NCBI GenBank assembly: GCA_045612065.1
Contig: JAZKYH010000059.1
Span: 38,426-102,425 of the forward strand
Direction: 5' to 3'
From: UBA1189 sp045612065
GTDB taxonomy: Bacteria > Bacteroidota > Bacteroidia > Bacteroidales > Bacteroidaceae
Length of the DNA stretch: 64,000 bases
The notes beneath the pieces are model-generated. The model saw only the letters and a list, made by a program, of their open reading frames with translations, was not told the DNA's origin and ran no database searches. Shown here in pieces: positions 24,820-33,401 of this stretch. Position 1 is the first letter of the stretch. Each line of letters starts with the position of its first letter. A program made the position numbers and the translations under genes.

Positions 24820-25239
24820 TTAAATAGGTTTTATTATAAACGTAAATTCTCTCATCAATCGTTTCTTGCACGCAAAAAGTGTAAGAAAATATACCACAAG
24901 TGCAAGCAATGCGCTTAAGGCAGCTACAGCTTCGTTGTCCTTAGTAAGCCACATGGCAACGGATATGGCAGCTACAAGCAGTAGGAGAGGGAAAAGAAAA
25001 GCGAGGCGAACAGCCTTCATTCCCATTGTTGCTGCTCCCTCGACCATCACTCTTTGTCCTACTTGATAGGCTTTGGCGTCGGCACCATATATGTCGACAA
25101 TCTTCTCTTTGCTTTCGGCAGCTGAGCATAGACTCTTAGCACCGCAAGTTGCACAAGCCGAAGCTTGTACGATGCGTACGTGGATGCAATCTCCCTCTAT
25201 GGAGTCCACTATGCCGTCATGCTTTATTACGTCTGCCAT
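24820..25239 (-). CDS. rseC: RseC/MucC family membrane protein
   Basis: The start at 25239 (MADVIKHDGIV) gives 139 residues, fits the family and lies 24 nt after a strong promoter; the open frame continues 9 codons upstream. The sequence has the four-Cys N-terminal motif of RseC (SACATCGAKSLCSAAE), then two membrane helices (about residues 72-95 and 100-120). RseC-like proteins accompany rnf genes in many bacteria and are linked to SoxR reduction or complex assembly. It is the first gene of the seven-gene rseC-rnfBCDGEA unit. Confidence 0.9.
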   Translation of the reverse strand: MADVIKHDGIVDSIEGDCIHVRIVQASACATCGAKSLCSAAESKEKIVDIYGADAKAYQVGQRVMVEGAATMGMKAVRLAFLFPLLLLVAAISVAMWLTKDNEAVAALSALLALVVYFLTLFACKKRLMREFTFIIKPI

Positions 25240-25263
25240 ATATGTAAATACCTTATAATCTCG

Positions 25264-25295
25264 CAAAGTTAGTGTAAACCGAGAAGAATGCCAAA
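25264..25295 (-). promoter_or_regulatory. Promoter of the rseC-rnf operon
   Basis: Minus strand TTTG (25292-25295), 20 bp containing CTCGGTTTACAC, then TAACTTTG (25264-25271), a full consensus match 24 nt before rseC. The spacer closely resembles that of the tilS promoter. Confidence 0.8.
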
Positions 25296-25327
25296 TATCA
25301 CGAATAGAAAGTGGGGGATATGAATAA

Positions 25328-25361
25328 AAAAGCCAAATATCAACGATACTTGGCTCTTTCC
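25328..25361 (-). terminator. Rho-independent terminator after tRNA-Arg
   Basis: On the minus strand GCCAAGTAT and ATATTTGGC form a 9-bp stem followed by TTTTTT, 15 nt downstream of the tRNA. It separates the tRNA from the rseC promoter. Confidence 0.8.
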
Positions 25362-25368
25362 TTTTTTG

Positions 25369-25442
25369 TGATTCCGTTGCGACTCGAACGCAAGACCTAC
25401 TGCTTAGAAGGCAGTTGCTCTATCCAGCTGAGCTACGGAACC
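25369..25442 (-). tRNA. tRNA-Arg (anticodon UCU)
   Basis: The 74-nt sequence folds as a tRNA. The acceptor GGTTCCG pairs with CGGAATC and is followed by discriminator A. The D arm includes GCTCAGCTGGATAGAGC, the anticodon stem ACTGC/GCAGT encloses CTTCTAA with anticodon TCT, and the T loop is GTTCGAGTC. CCA is not encoded. Confidence 0.93.
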
Positions 25443-25478
25443 AACCTTTTGTTATGATAAACGTTATGAAAAACGGTG

Positions 25479-25509
25479 CAAAATTATATCTTTTTATTGA
25501 TTTAACAAA
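25479..25509 (-). promoter_or_regulatory. Promoter of tRNA-Arg
   Basis: Minus strand TTTG (25506-25509), 19 bp, then TAATTTTG (25479-25486), a full consensus match 36 nt upstream of the tRNA. Confidence 0.7.
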
Positions 25510-25539
25510 AAAAAGAGGGATTTATTTCTCGTTTTGTTA

Positions 25540-25547
25540 TATCTTTG
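25540..25547 (+). promoter_or_regulatory. Promoter -7 element of the MscS-like gene
   Basis: TATCTTTG matches TAnnTTTG and lies 26 nt before the ATG at 25574. It is divergent from the tRNA promoter. Confidence 0.55.
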
Positions 25548-25573
25548 TTCTAACTTACATAAAAACAAACGAA

Positions 25574-26767
25574 ATGAATGAAATTATCCATCGTTGGCTC
25601 GGAGCTTTAGGTATTGCTGGTAATGAGGAAAATTGGGTGTACTGGACGATAGTATTGGTGATTATCGGTCTTATTATACTATTGGCAAACACGCTCTTCC
25701 GTTACCTTTTTATCCCTTTAGTGAAGCGAGTAACTAAGCATACTCGTTCTTCTTGGGATGACATCCTTTTCAATGATATGCTACTGCGTGACATTGGTCA
25801 CTTGCTTCCTCCTATACTTATTGCAATGTTTATGCCTATAGCTTTCGCGCAGGAATTTCCCATACTTGAGTTCCTGCTCAAAGTAAATAGCATATATATG
25901 ATTGCAGTGATGGCCAAACTATTGTGTACATTTTTGACCTCGCTATACGAATTGTCCAATCGTCAAGATCGCCTCAAAAATCATCCTTTGAAGGGTGTAT
26001 ATCAGATGCTTAAGATTGTTGTTATCTGCATAGCTTTGATTATTATTGTCAGTGTACTTATAGGCAAGAATCCTGGATATATTCTCACTGCTCTTGGAGC
26101 CTCCGCTGCAGTGCTCATGCTCGTGTTTAAGGATATGATTTTGGGACTTGTTGCAGGTGTGCAACTTTCTGCTAATGATATGTTACGCCCTGGTGATTGG
26201 ATTTCAATGCCTAAGTATGGTGCTGACGGAGACGTTGTTGAAGTCACTCTTACCACGGTAAAGGTGCAGAATTGGGACAAGACCATCACTACCATACCGC
26301 CTTATGCACTCATCAGTGATTCATTCCAAAACTGGAGAGGCATGAGAGAGAGTGGGGGACGTCGAGTGAAACGATCTATATATATAGATATGCGCTCTAT
26401 TTCCTTCTGTTCTGAAGAGCAGATGGCCGAGTTCTCGGAACGCGGTTGGCTTGAGGGTATCGAACGTGAAGACAAGTTTACGGTAAATCTTCATATCTTC
26501 CGTAGCTATCTTGAGAGTTATCTGCGACAACATCATCGTGTCAATCAGCAAATGATTATCATGGTTCGTCAACTCCAGCCTACAGCTCAAGGGCTTCCTT
26601 TGGAGTTGTACTTCTTTTCTGATGGCACTGATTGGATTCCCTACGAACACTTGCAAAGTGAAATCTTCGAGCATGTTTTTGCAGTTCTTCCCACTTTTGG
26701 CCTTCGTGTATTCCAAGCTCCGATGGGCATCGATTTTAGTGGTGAAGAGTTTGGTGGGGAGCGATAA
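25574..26767 (+). CDS. MscS-family mechanosensitive channel (YbdG-like)
   Basis: From the ATG at 25574 the protein is 397 residues. Four to five hydrophobic helices occupy the N-terminal half (about residues 20-45, 70-95, 100-120, 145-170), then the pore-lining helix and MscS beta domain follow (ALGASAAVLMLVFKDMILGLVAGVQLSANDMLRPGD, then GADGDVVEVTLTTVKVQNWD). Its size and the C-terminal region with FHIFRSYLESYLRQHHRVNQ-type sequence resemble the larger YbdG group more than the 286-aa MscS. Its role is release of solutes on hypo-osmotic shock. The long upstream open frame overlaps the tRNA and is excluded by the promoter at 25540-25547. Confidence 0.9.
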   Translation: MNEIIHRWLGALGIAGNEENWVYWTIVLVIIGLIILLANTLFRYLFIPLVKRVTKHTRSSWDDILFNDMLLRDIGHLLPPILIAMFMPIAFAQEFPILEFLLKVNSIYMIAVMAKLLCTFLTSLYELSNRQDRLKNHPLKGVYQMLKIVVICIALIIIVSVLIGKNPGYILTALGASAAVLMLVFKDMILGLVAGVQLSANDMLRPGDWISMPKYGADGDVVEVTLTTVKVQNWDKTITTIPPYALISDSFQNWRGMRESGGRRVKRSIYIDMRSISFCSEEQMAEFSERGWLEGIEREDKFTVNLHIFRSYLESYLRQHHRVNQQMIIMVRQLQPTAQGLPLELYFFSDGTDWIPYEHLQSEIFEHVFAVLPTFGLRVFQAPMGIDFSGEEFGGER

Positions 26768-26828
26768 AGGGAAGGTTCTTCCACGAACGGTGGGGTCTCC
26801 AAAATAATTGACGTAACTAATTTATACC

Positions 26829-28886
26829 ATGAAATGGATGTTTCTAACCATAGGATTTTTGTGCACAATATTGTATGGTTGTGCTAATGATATAGAGGGG
26901 ATTAATGTAATACCCATTCCGCAACAAATTGAGTTGTCAGAAGGTTGTTTTTATCTTAATGGCCGTACAAAAATCCATATGAAAATTCCTAGGTCAGAGC
27001 GTTCTTTATTGTTTGATAATATCTCTGCATCTCCTCTTTCTCATATAAAATACGCAGATGAAACACCTCGTTGTAATGCAATCATTTTTAGGATGGTAAA
27101 TGGGATATCTGGAGTTGAAAGCCCTGAAGGATATCGACTGACGGTAGCTTCTACATCGGTAACTGTAGAGGCAACTGCGGGCGTTGGTCTTTTCTATGGA
27201 TTACAAACTCTTCTACAGCTCATAGCAGAGGATAATAGCATCCCTCAAATCACGATTATTGACGAACCACGATTTGCTTATCGTGGTTTGATGCTCGATG
27301 TGTCGCGGCATTTCTTTGATGTGGACTTTGTAAAGAAACAGATAGACGCTATGGCCCATTATAAACTCAACCATTTGCATCTGCATCTCACAGATGCTGC
27401 AGGCTGGCGTCTCGAAATCAAGCGTTATCCACGCCTTACCCAGCAGGCTGCTTGGCGTACACATGCTACTTGGAAAGAATGGTGGAACGGAGAACGCCAA
27501 TATGTGGAGGAGGGGAGTGTACAAGCTCATGGAGGATACTACACGCAAGATGAGATTCGAGATCTCGTAGCCTATGCTCAAGAACGCCACATCACTATCA
27601 TCCCTGAGATTGAGATGCCTTCACATTCAGAAGAGGTGCTTGCTGTTTATCCCGAACTATCATGTTCACATATTCCTTATAAGGAATCAGACTTTTGTAT
27701 TGGTAACGAACAAACCTTTGAATTCCTTGAGAATGTTCTTACTGAGGTCATGGAAATCTTTCCTTCCGAATATATTCATATTGGAGGCGATGAAGCCAGC
27801 AAACAGTCATGGAAAACCTGTACGTTGTGTCAAGCACGCATGAGTAGCGAAGGACTTGAGAATGTGGATGAGTTACAAAGCTACCTTATACATAGAATCG
27901 ACTCTTTCCTTAATGCTCATGGACGGAAGATTATTGGTTGGGATGAGATTCTCGATGGAGGTCTCGCACCCAATGTAACTGTCATGTCATGGAGAGGGAG
28001 CGAAGGTGGTCTTCGTGCTATCCGTGCAGGGCATCGGGCCATTATGACTCCCGGGGAATATTGCTACCTCGATGCCTATCAGGATGCTCCCCATACACAA
28101 CCCGAAGCTTTGGGAGGTTATCTGCCATTGCAGAGAGTGTATAGTTACAATCCCATTCCTGACACGTTGGCAGTGGCTCAACAAAAACTTCTCTATGGAG
28201 TACAAGGCAATCTCTTTACAGAATATATACCCACCGAAGAGCATATGGAATATATGTTATATCCTCGTATATTGGCTATAGCCGAGGTGGGATGGAGTAG
28301 TCCCGAGGATATGGGTTACGACCATTTCCATAATCGTGCATTAAAAGCCGTAAAGCATTTGAATAAAGCAGGTTATATGACTTTTGATCTCAGTGGTGAA
28401 GTGGGCAATCGTCAAGGCTCTGATCGTCTTATCGAACATCTTGCTGTTGGTAAACCAGTGTGCTATGTCAATGGTTCGGCCTACTATGAGGGGTATGCTG
28501 CAGGGGGTGACAGCGCTCTTGTAGATGGTTTGCGTGGAGGATGGACCTATGGTGATCATCGTTGGCAAGGTTTTCTCGGGCGCAAGGGAGTTGATGTTAT
28601 CATTGATCTTGAAGCATCCACACCATTAAGTAGTATCAGTGCCGATTTTATGCAAATATGTGGTCCTGGTGTATTCATGCCGTCAGAGGTAATCATTTCT
28701 GTTTCGAATGATGGCGAGGTATTTACTGAACTATGCCATATTGAGAATGAAGTTATTCGCGATGATGCAGTTAGTTTCAAAACTTTTGAGTGGAAGGGAA
28801 AAACAAAAGCGCGCTATATACATTACCAAGCTTTACGCAGTCATCACGGAGGTTTCCTTTTCTTGGATGAAATAGTGGTGAAGTAA
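26829..28886 (+). CDS. GH20 beta-N-acetylhexosaminidase, lipoprotein
   Basis: The 685-residue enzyme has a signal peptide with lipobox (ILYGC, Cys18), a GH20b domain, a GH20 TIM barrel and a C-terminal discoidin-like (F5/8 type C) carbohydrate-binding region (about residues 545-685). The catalytic Asp-Glu pair is in YIHIGGDEASK, and RGLMLDVSRHFF and HLHLTDAAGWRLEIK are also diagnostic. It removes terminal GlcNAc or GalNAc by substrate-assisted catalysis, probably at the cell surface. The N-terminal part is AT-richer than neighbouring housekeeping genes. It is paralogous to 38648-40960 but clearly diverged. It lies 61 bp after the MscS gene. Confidence 0.94.
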   Translation: MKWMFLTIGFLCTILYGCANDIEGINVIPIPQQIELSEGCFYLNGRTKIHMKIPRSERSLLFDNISASPLSHIKYADETPRCNAIIFRMVNGISGVESPEGYRLTVASTSVTVEATAGVGLFYGLQTLLQLIAEDNSIPQITIIDEPRFAYRGLMLDVSRHFFDVDFVKKQIDAMAHYKLNHLHLHLTDAAGWRLEIKRYPRLTQQAAWRTHATWKEWWNGERQYVEEGSVQAHGGYYTQDEIRDLVAYAQERHITIIPEIEMPSHSEEVLAVYPELSCSHIPYKESDFCIGNEQTFEFLENVLTEVMEIFPSEYIHIGGDEASKQSWKTCTLCQARMSSEGLENVDELQSYLIHRIDSFLNAHGRKIIGWDEILDGGLAPNVTVMSWRGSEGGLRAIRAGHRAIMTPGEYCYLDAYQDAPHTQPEALGGYLPLQRVYSYNPIPDTLAVAQQKLLYGVQGNLFTEYIPTEEHMEYMLYPRILAIAEVGWSSPEDMGYDHFHNRALKAVKHLNKAGYMTFDLSGEVGNRQGSDRLIEHLAVGKPVCYVNGSAYYEGYAAGGDSALVDGLRGGWTYGDHRWQGFLGRKGVDVIIDLEASTPLSSISADFMQICGPGVFMPSEVIISVSNDGEVFTELCHIENEVIRDDAVSFKTFEWKGKTKARYIHYQALRSHHGGFLFLDEIVVK

Positions 28887-29064
28887 TTATAGCTATAGAG
28901 CAGCACCATTCAACAAACAATTAATATAATGTTTGCAAGTCATTATTACGGAAACCTATTGTTTATTTATAATATAATTAAACATAACATCAATTATAAA
29001 ACAATTAATGATTGTGAAAAAAGGTATATAAGTTTCGCCATCTTTCCATCTTTTTATTACCAGA

Positions 29065-29096
29065 TTTGCAAGCATCAAATAAAGTGTGTACTTTTA
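29065..29096 (+). promoter_or_regulatory. Promoter of the phenylacetate-CoA ligase gene
   Basis: TTTG (29065-29068), 20 bp, then TACTTTTA (29089-29096), one mismatch from consensus, 47 nt before the ATG. Confidence 0.6.
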
Positions 29097-29143
29097 CGGA
29101 CCAAATTAGTTTTTAAGGATAAGAAGACCAAGTAATATATAAT

Positions 29144-30439
29144 ATGTATCTACACAAGGAAGAAACATTCAGCAGGACGCAGATTGAAGAACTGCAATTG
29201 GAGCGTCTGCAGCAGACGGTAAAACATTGTATGAATTCACCGTTTTATAAGAAGAGATTCGAAGAATTAGGATTGACTCCACAAGACATACGTTCGTTGG
29301 ATGACTTGCAGCGCATCCCCTTCACGACGAAGCAGGACTTGCGTGATAACTATCCTTATGGCCTGGCTTCGGTGTCTATGGATAAGGTTGTGAGATTGCA
29401 TTCCTCAAGCGGTACGACGGGTAACCCTACCGTGGTGCTACACACACAGAAGGACCTCGACGAATGGGCTAATGCCGTGGCACGATGCTTACACATGGTG
29501 GGATTACGCCCCAATGATGTGTTCCAGAATTCCTCTGGATATGGTATGTTTACCGGTGGACTGGGATTCCAATATGGAGCTGAGCGATTGGGAATGTTGA
29601 CTGTACCTGCCGCAGCGGGTAACACGAAGCGCCAGTTAAAGTTTATCACCGACTTTGGCACTACAGCACTGCATGCCATACCCAGTTATGTAACACGCAT
29701 GTACGAAGTAATGGAAGAGATGGGTATTGATCCACGTCGCGATACCAAGTTGCGTACCCTTGTCATTGGTGCTGAACCCCATTCGGAGGAACAACGCCGA
29801 CGCATCGAGGAGATGATGGGTGTGAAAGCATATAACTCATTCGGGATGTCGGAGATGTGCGGACCTGGTGTGGCATTCGAGTGTCAGGAGCAGAACGGAT
29901 TGCATATCTGGGAAGACTATTATATCGTAGAAATTATCGACCCCGAGACACTGCAGCCCGTCCCCGAAGGTGAAGTGGGTGAATTGGTGCTCACGACAAT
30001 CAACCGTGAGGCAATGCCCTTGCTGAGATATCGCACACGTGACCTCACACGCATATTGCCAGGTAAATGTCCTTGTGGTCGTATCCACAAACGTCTTGAC
30101 CGTATGAAGGGACGCAGTGACGATATGATTATCTTGAAGGGTGTGAACATATTCCCCATACAGATTGAGACGATATTGATGCAGTTCAAGGAGTTGTCAA
30201 CCAACTATCTCATCACCTTGCAGACTCAGGATTCCAACGATGAAATGATTGTAGAGGTTGAGTTGGAGAACCTCTTCACCGACGACTACGGCCGTCTGCA
30301 TGCTCTGACTCGAGAGATTACCCGACTGCTGAAAGATGAGATTCTCGTAACTCCTCATGTCAAACTTGTTCCCAAGGGTACACTCCCCGTAGCAGAGGGC
30401 AAGGCGGTAAGAGTGAAGGATTTGAGAAAGACTTTTTAA
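29144..30439 (+). CDS. paaK: Phenylacetate-CoA ligase-type acyl-CoA synthetase
   Basis: This 431-residue adenylate-forming enzyme has the P-loop-like HSSSGTTGNPTVV (about residues 84-96), SSGYGMFTGGLGFQYGAERLG, NSFGMSEMCGPGVAFEC and the C-terminal GRSDDMIILKGVNIFPIQIE. PaaK activates phenylacetate and related aryl acids with ATP and CoA. In Bacteroidales it probably serves aryl-acid products of aromatic amino acid fermentation. Next to it is an ACT-domain gene, a pairing that I recall as conserved in this group. Indolepyruvate oxidoreductase genes often found alongside are not in this window. Confidence 0.93.
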   Translation: MYLHKEETFSRTQIEELQLERLQQTVKHCMNSPFYKKRFEELGLTPQDIRSLDDLQRIPFTTKQDLRDNYPYGLASVSMDKVVRLHSSSGTTGNPTVVLHTQKDLDEWANAVARCLHMVGLRPNDVFQNSSGYGMFTGGLGFQYGAERLGMLTVPAAAGNTKRQLKFITDFGTTALHAIPSYVTRMYEVMEEMGIDPRRDTKLRTLVIGAEPHSEEQRRRIEEMMGVKAYNSFGMSEMCGPGVAFECQEQNGLHIWEDYYIVEIIDPETLQPVPEGEVGELVLTTINREAMPLLRYRTRDLTRILPGKCPCGRIHKRLDRMKGRSDDMIILKGVNIFPIQIETILMQFKELSTNYLITLQTQDSNDEMIVEVELENLFTDDYGRLHALTREITRLLKDEILVTPHVKLVPKGTLPVAEGKAVRVKDLRKTF

Positions 30440-30469
30440 TCTCCCGAACTTCTAAAATAATATAAATAT

Positions 30470-30892
30470 ATGACCATTCATCAACTATCCATCTTCATAG
30501 AGAACAAGGCGGGTACTCTACTCAGAGTATTGGATTTGTTCAAGGAAGCCAACATTCAATTGGTGGCATCGACCATTGCCGACACTGTAGAATATGGTAT
30601 CTACCGCGTCATTTGCTCAGAGCCCTCGAGAGCCTATCAAGTGTTGAGAGATGCCGGTATTTCGGTAGCCTTGTCAGATGTATTTGCCATAACCCTCGAC
30701 AATGAGCCTGGCCGTGCAGCCGATGCAGTAAAGGTGCTTCACGATGCCGGTATCGGCATCACCTATATGTATTCTTTCCTTTTAGACGGAAAAGGCATAT
30801 TGGTATTCCGCACTGATGATGCCGAACTGACACGCGAGGCTATCATCCTCAATGGGCTTTCATTCGTATCAGAAAAGGAACTGAACGGATAA
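30470..30892 (+). CDS. Tandem ACT-domain amino-acid-binding protein
   Basis: The 140-residue protein consists of two ACT domains. The first begins HQLSIFIENKAGTLLRVLDLFKEANIQ and the second DVFAITLDNEPGRAADAVKVLHDAGI. The conserved Gly after the first strand (NKAG and NEPG) is where ACT domains bind amino acids. Proteins of this shape lie downstream of paaK in Bacteroidales and are assumed to sense aromatic amino acids and regulate the ligase; this is inference. It starts 30 bp after paaK and is followed by dinB 26 bp later, so all three are probably co-transcribed. Confidence 0.9.
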   Translation: MTIHQLSIFIENKAGTLLRVLDLFKEANIQLVASTIADTVEYGIYRVICSEPSRAYQVLRDAGISVALSDVFAITLDNEPGRAADAVKVLHDAGIGITYMYSFLLDGKGILVFRTDDAELTREAIILNGLSFVSEKELNG

Positions 30893-30918
30893 GACTCCAT
30901 CCAAGATATTGCCGGTTC

Positions 30919-32013
30919 ATGGCCGAGCGTAAGATCATACATATAGATATGGATGCCTTCTATGCATCCATCGAGCAGCGCGACAATCCTGAATTGAGAG
31001 GTCGTCCTATAGCCGTGGGCCATGCTGGTGAACGCGGTGTAGTGTCGGCAGCAAGTTATGAGGCCCGCAAGTATGGTGTACGCTCGGCCATGGCATCTCT
31101 TAAGGCTGCAAGGCTATGTCCGGAGTTGGTATTCGTTCCCGTGAGAATTGAAGCCTACGAACAGGTGTCTCATCAGATACATGAGATATTCCACGAATAC
31201 ACTGACCTAATAGAACCTTTGGCCTTGGACGAGGCGTTCCTCGATGTCACCATAAACAAGAAGGGCATGGCACTGGCCGTAGACATAGCCCGAGAGATAA
31301 AGCAGAGGATACGCGAGGATTTGGGACTTGTAGCCTCGGCTGGCGTATCCTATAATAAGTTTCTGGCCAAGATTGCATCAGATTATCGTAAGCCCGACGG
31401 GCTATGTACCATACATCCTGACCACGCCCTTGATTTTATAGCTCAATTACCCATTGAGAGTTTCTGGGGTGTGGGCAAGGTTACGGCCAAGCGGATGCAT
31501 GCATTGGGAATACACAATGGAAGAGAACTGCGTGCGTGGTCGATGGACGGTCTGACGCGTGAATTTGGCAAGGTAGGCAAACTTTACTATGATTTTGCTC
31601 GAGGCATAGACCTCCGCCTTGTAGAAGCAGTAAGGATACGCAAATCAGTAGGTTGTGAGCGTACTTTGGAACACGATATCCATACGCGTGCAGCTGTGAT
31701 TGTGGAACTTTACCATACGGCTGAAGAGCTTATAGAGCGCTTGGCAGAAAGTGAGTTCAAGGGGAATATACTAACACTGAAGGTGAAGTTCCACGACTTT
31801 ACCCAAATTACCCGTAGCATCACACAAGATAAAGTGCTGACCCACATGAAGAGTATACTCCCTTTGGCCAAGAAGTTGCTTGCAAATGTGGAATATGAGA
31901 ATCATCCCATACGTCTTTTGGGATTATCAGTGTCAAACCCACGAGATGGAGAGGATGATGCTCCTTACCGCCATGACTGGGAACAATTGTCGCTGGAGTT
32001 CAAAGAATATTAG
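30919..32013 (+). CDS. dinB: DNA polymerase IV (Y family)
   Basis: Pol IV performs error-prone translesion synthesis. The 364-residue protein has the palm motif IIHIDMDAFYASIEQRDNPEL, the steric-gate/YEARKYGVRSAM region, the catalytic acidic pair LDEAFLDVT (about residues 103-104), the thumb helix-hairpin-helix FWGVGKVTAKRMHALGI and the little-finger domain with SVGCERTLEHDI. The C-terminal beta-clamp peptide is probably QLSLEF in WEQLSLEFKEY. It is convergent with the XRE regulator gene; only 5 bp separate the stops. Confidence 0.95.
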   Translation: MAERKIIHIDMDAFYASIEQRDNPELRGRPIAVGHAGERGVVSAASYEARKYGVRSAMASLKAARLCPELVFVPVRIEAYEQVSHQIHEIFHEYTDLIEPLALDEAFLDVTINKKGMALAVDIAREIKQRIREDLGLVASAGVSYNKFLAKIASDYRKPDGLCTIHPDHALDFIAQLPIESFWGVGKVTAKRMHALGIHNGRELRAWSMDGLTREFGKVGKLYYDFARGIDLRLVEAVRIRKSVGCERTLEHDIHTRAAVIVELYHTAEELIERLAESEFKGNILTLKVKFHDFTQITRSITQDKVLTHMKSILPLAKKLLANVEYENHPIRLLGLSVSNPRDGEDDAPYRHDWEQLSLEFKEY

Positions 32014-32018
32014 GTTTT

Positions 32019-32591
32019 TCAGGGTTTGAACGTCTCATACGTTCCATCATCGAAGAAAATTTTTATTTCGACGATTTTTCTTTGCAAAGATTTTTTTGCA
32101 TATTCTAGTTGTGTATCAGAGAGATAAGGGGCTTTTGGAGGTGTTTGAAGTGGCATTTCCTTGCGATTTTTCGCAGCTCCTGTACTCTCGGTCGCAAATA
32201 CGGCATTCTCAGCAAATAATTCACCTTGCTGGAAGCGCGATTGAGGCTGTCCGCCTATAGTTGGGGTAGACACAGGCTGTTGTTCGTTACAACTGTATAC
32301 CGGTTGCACTGATGATGGGATTGCAGCGTCTTCATCCACCATGTCTTCTATTAATCTCCCTGCAGGATAATCATCCACGGCGTCTCCCTCATATGAACCT
32401 ATACCATCAAAAAGCCATAAGACATTAATTTTAGGAAATTTCTGGTGAATCTTCATTATAACTTCCAAACTCGGGTTGTTGCGCCCGGCCAGGATGTGCG
32501 ACAAAGCAGGACGAGTTACGCCAATGTAATCAGCAAACTGACTTTGTCCCATTCCCTCACGCTCTATAATTTCCTTGATACGCTCTTTCAT
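32019..32591 (-). CDS. XRE-family helix-turn-helix regulator
   Basis: The 190-residue protein has an N-terminal XRE/Cro-type HTH (about residues 5-60: IIEREGMGQSQFADYIGVTRPALSHILAGRNNPSLEVIMKI), then a low-complexity Gln/Pro/Ser-rich middle (about 75-140) and a C-terminal segment starting YLSDTQLEYAKKS. Such long XRE proteins are common in Bacteroidales and are often annotated simply as transcriptional regulators. Its promoter carries TTGTAA-type direct repeats flanking the -7, which could be an autoregulatory operator. The target genes are unknown. Confidence 0.9.
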   Translation of the reverse strand: MKERIKEIIEREGMGQSQFADYIGVTRPALSHILAGRNNPSLEVIMKIHQKFPKINVLWLFDGIGSYEGDAVDDYPAGRLIEDMVDEDAAIPSSVQPVYSCNEQQPVSTPTIGGQPQSRFQQGELFAENAVFATESTGAAKNRKEMPLQTPPKAPYLSDTQLEYAKKSLQRKIVEIKIFFDDGTYETFKP

Positions 32592-32632
32592 CGGTTTGTT
32601 TTTATAACTGTTTACAAGGTCTAATTGTGTTA

Positions 32633-32663
32633 CAAAGATAAATACAATTGTTTACTTTTGCAA
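32633..32663 (-). promoter_or_regulatory. Promoter and possible operator of the XRE regulator
   Basis: Minus strand TTG (32661-32663), 20 bp, then TATCTTTG (32633-32640), a full match. TTGTAA occurs just after the -7 and again about 18 bp later, and GTAAACA words sit on both sides of it, so self-repression is plausible. Confidence 0.65.
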
Positions 32664-33336
32664 CCTGCATCTATAAAATAATAATTAACATTTGTCATTA
32701 GCGTGGATTAACAAAACTAACCGATACTACTGTCTCAATTTCCGTAGCTCTCGGTTTAGCGTTGTAATTCACTTTTAATATACGTCGTAAATACTTCATA
32801 TATAATGTTTTGTTTGGTTTAAATTTGCCATAAACCACTTGTTTGTAGTTATTATGCAGAAATATTCCTATCACCCAATAAATAACTTTAGTTATAGTAT
32901 TATAATAGCACTGATAATTATTGAGTTAATAAACTCATATAATCTTTTTGCTTCATGTAGCCCGTATTTTCATCTGTTATTTCGAGCAGATAAGATTTGT
33001 GTTAGTATTTGTTGGTTCTATTAACTAGAATAAACTCCCCTACTCTACTATTTACAAATCACAATCATAAAAAGTGCAAGTTTATTTAGCTGTATTAATT
33101 ATATCGATGCAATGGGGTTACGTTTGTAAACTTCAATGATTCCTTTATAACAAAAAAGAGGCTAATACTGCGAGATTTGAATATTTATGTCCAAGAGACA
33201 TGAAAATGTAAAAAACGCAAGGATTTGGTGTTAAAAAATGGATAAAACAGACATATCCTACTCTACTACAGTAGATTAAGTCCCTAAAATCTTTGTCGAA
33301 ATAAGGAGGTGTTTTGCTAAATCCGTAAAATAAGTT

Positions 33337-33366
33337 AGAGGGAGGTGCTTTACGCATCCTCCCTCT
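33337..33366 (-). terminator. Terminator-like hairpin after dnaB
   Basis: AGAGGGAGG (33337-33345) and CCTCCCTCT (33358-33366) form a perfect 9-bp stem. It is 36 bp downstream of the dnaB stop and followed on the minus strand by the modest U-tract AACTTATTTT. Confidence 0.6.
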
Positions 33367-33401
33367 ACTATATAAATTCAACTCTATTCCTCTACTACAT
33401 T

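Larger units (their letters stand above)
32592..33401. other. AT-rich 800-bp interval between the regulator and dnaB
   Basis: I see no convincing gene. Frames at 32839-33024 and 33145-33381 are AT-composition artefacts. It contains the regulator's promoter, the motif CTCTACTA at 33042, 33262, 33361 and 33387 in similar contexts (CCTACTCTACTA), a plus-strand TACTTTTG at 32653-32660 that matches a promoter -7, and the dnaB terminator. An ncRNA is possible but unsupported. Confidence 0.5.

Noticed and set aside
32839..33381. Small genes in the AT-rich gap
   Set aside because: The frames lack promoters or protein-like composition; they reflect AT-rich sequence.
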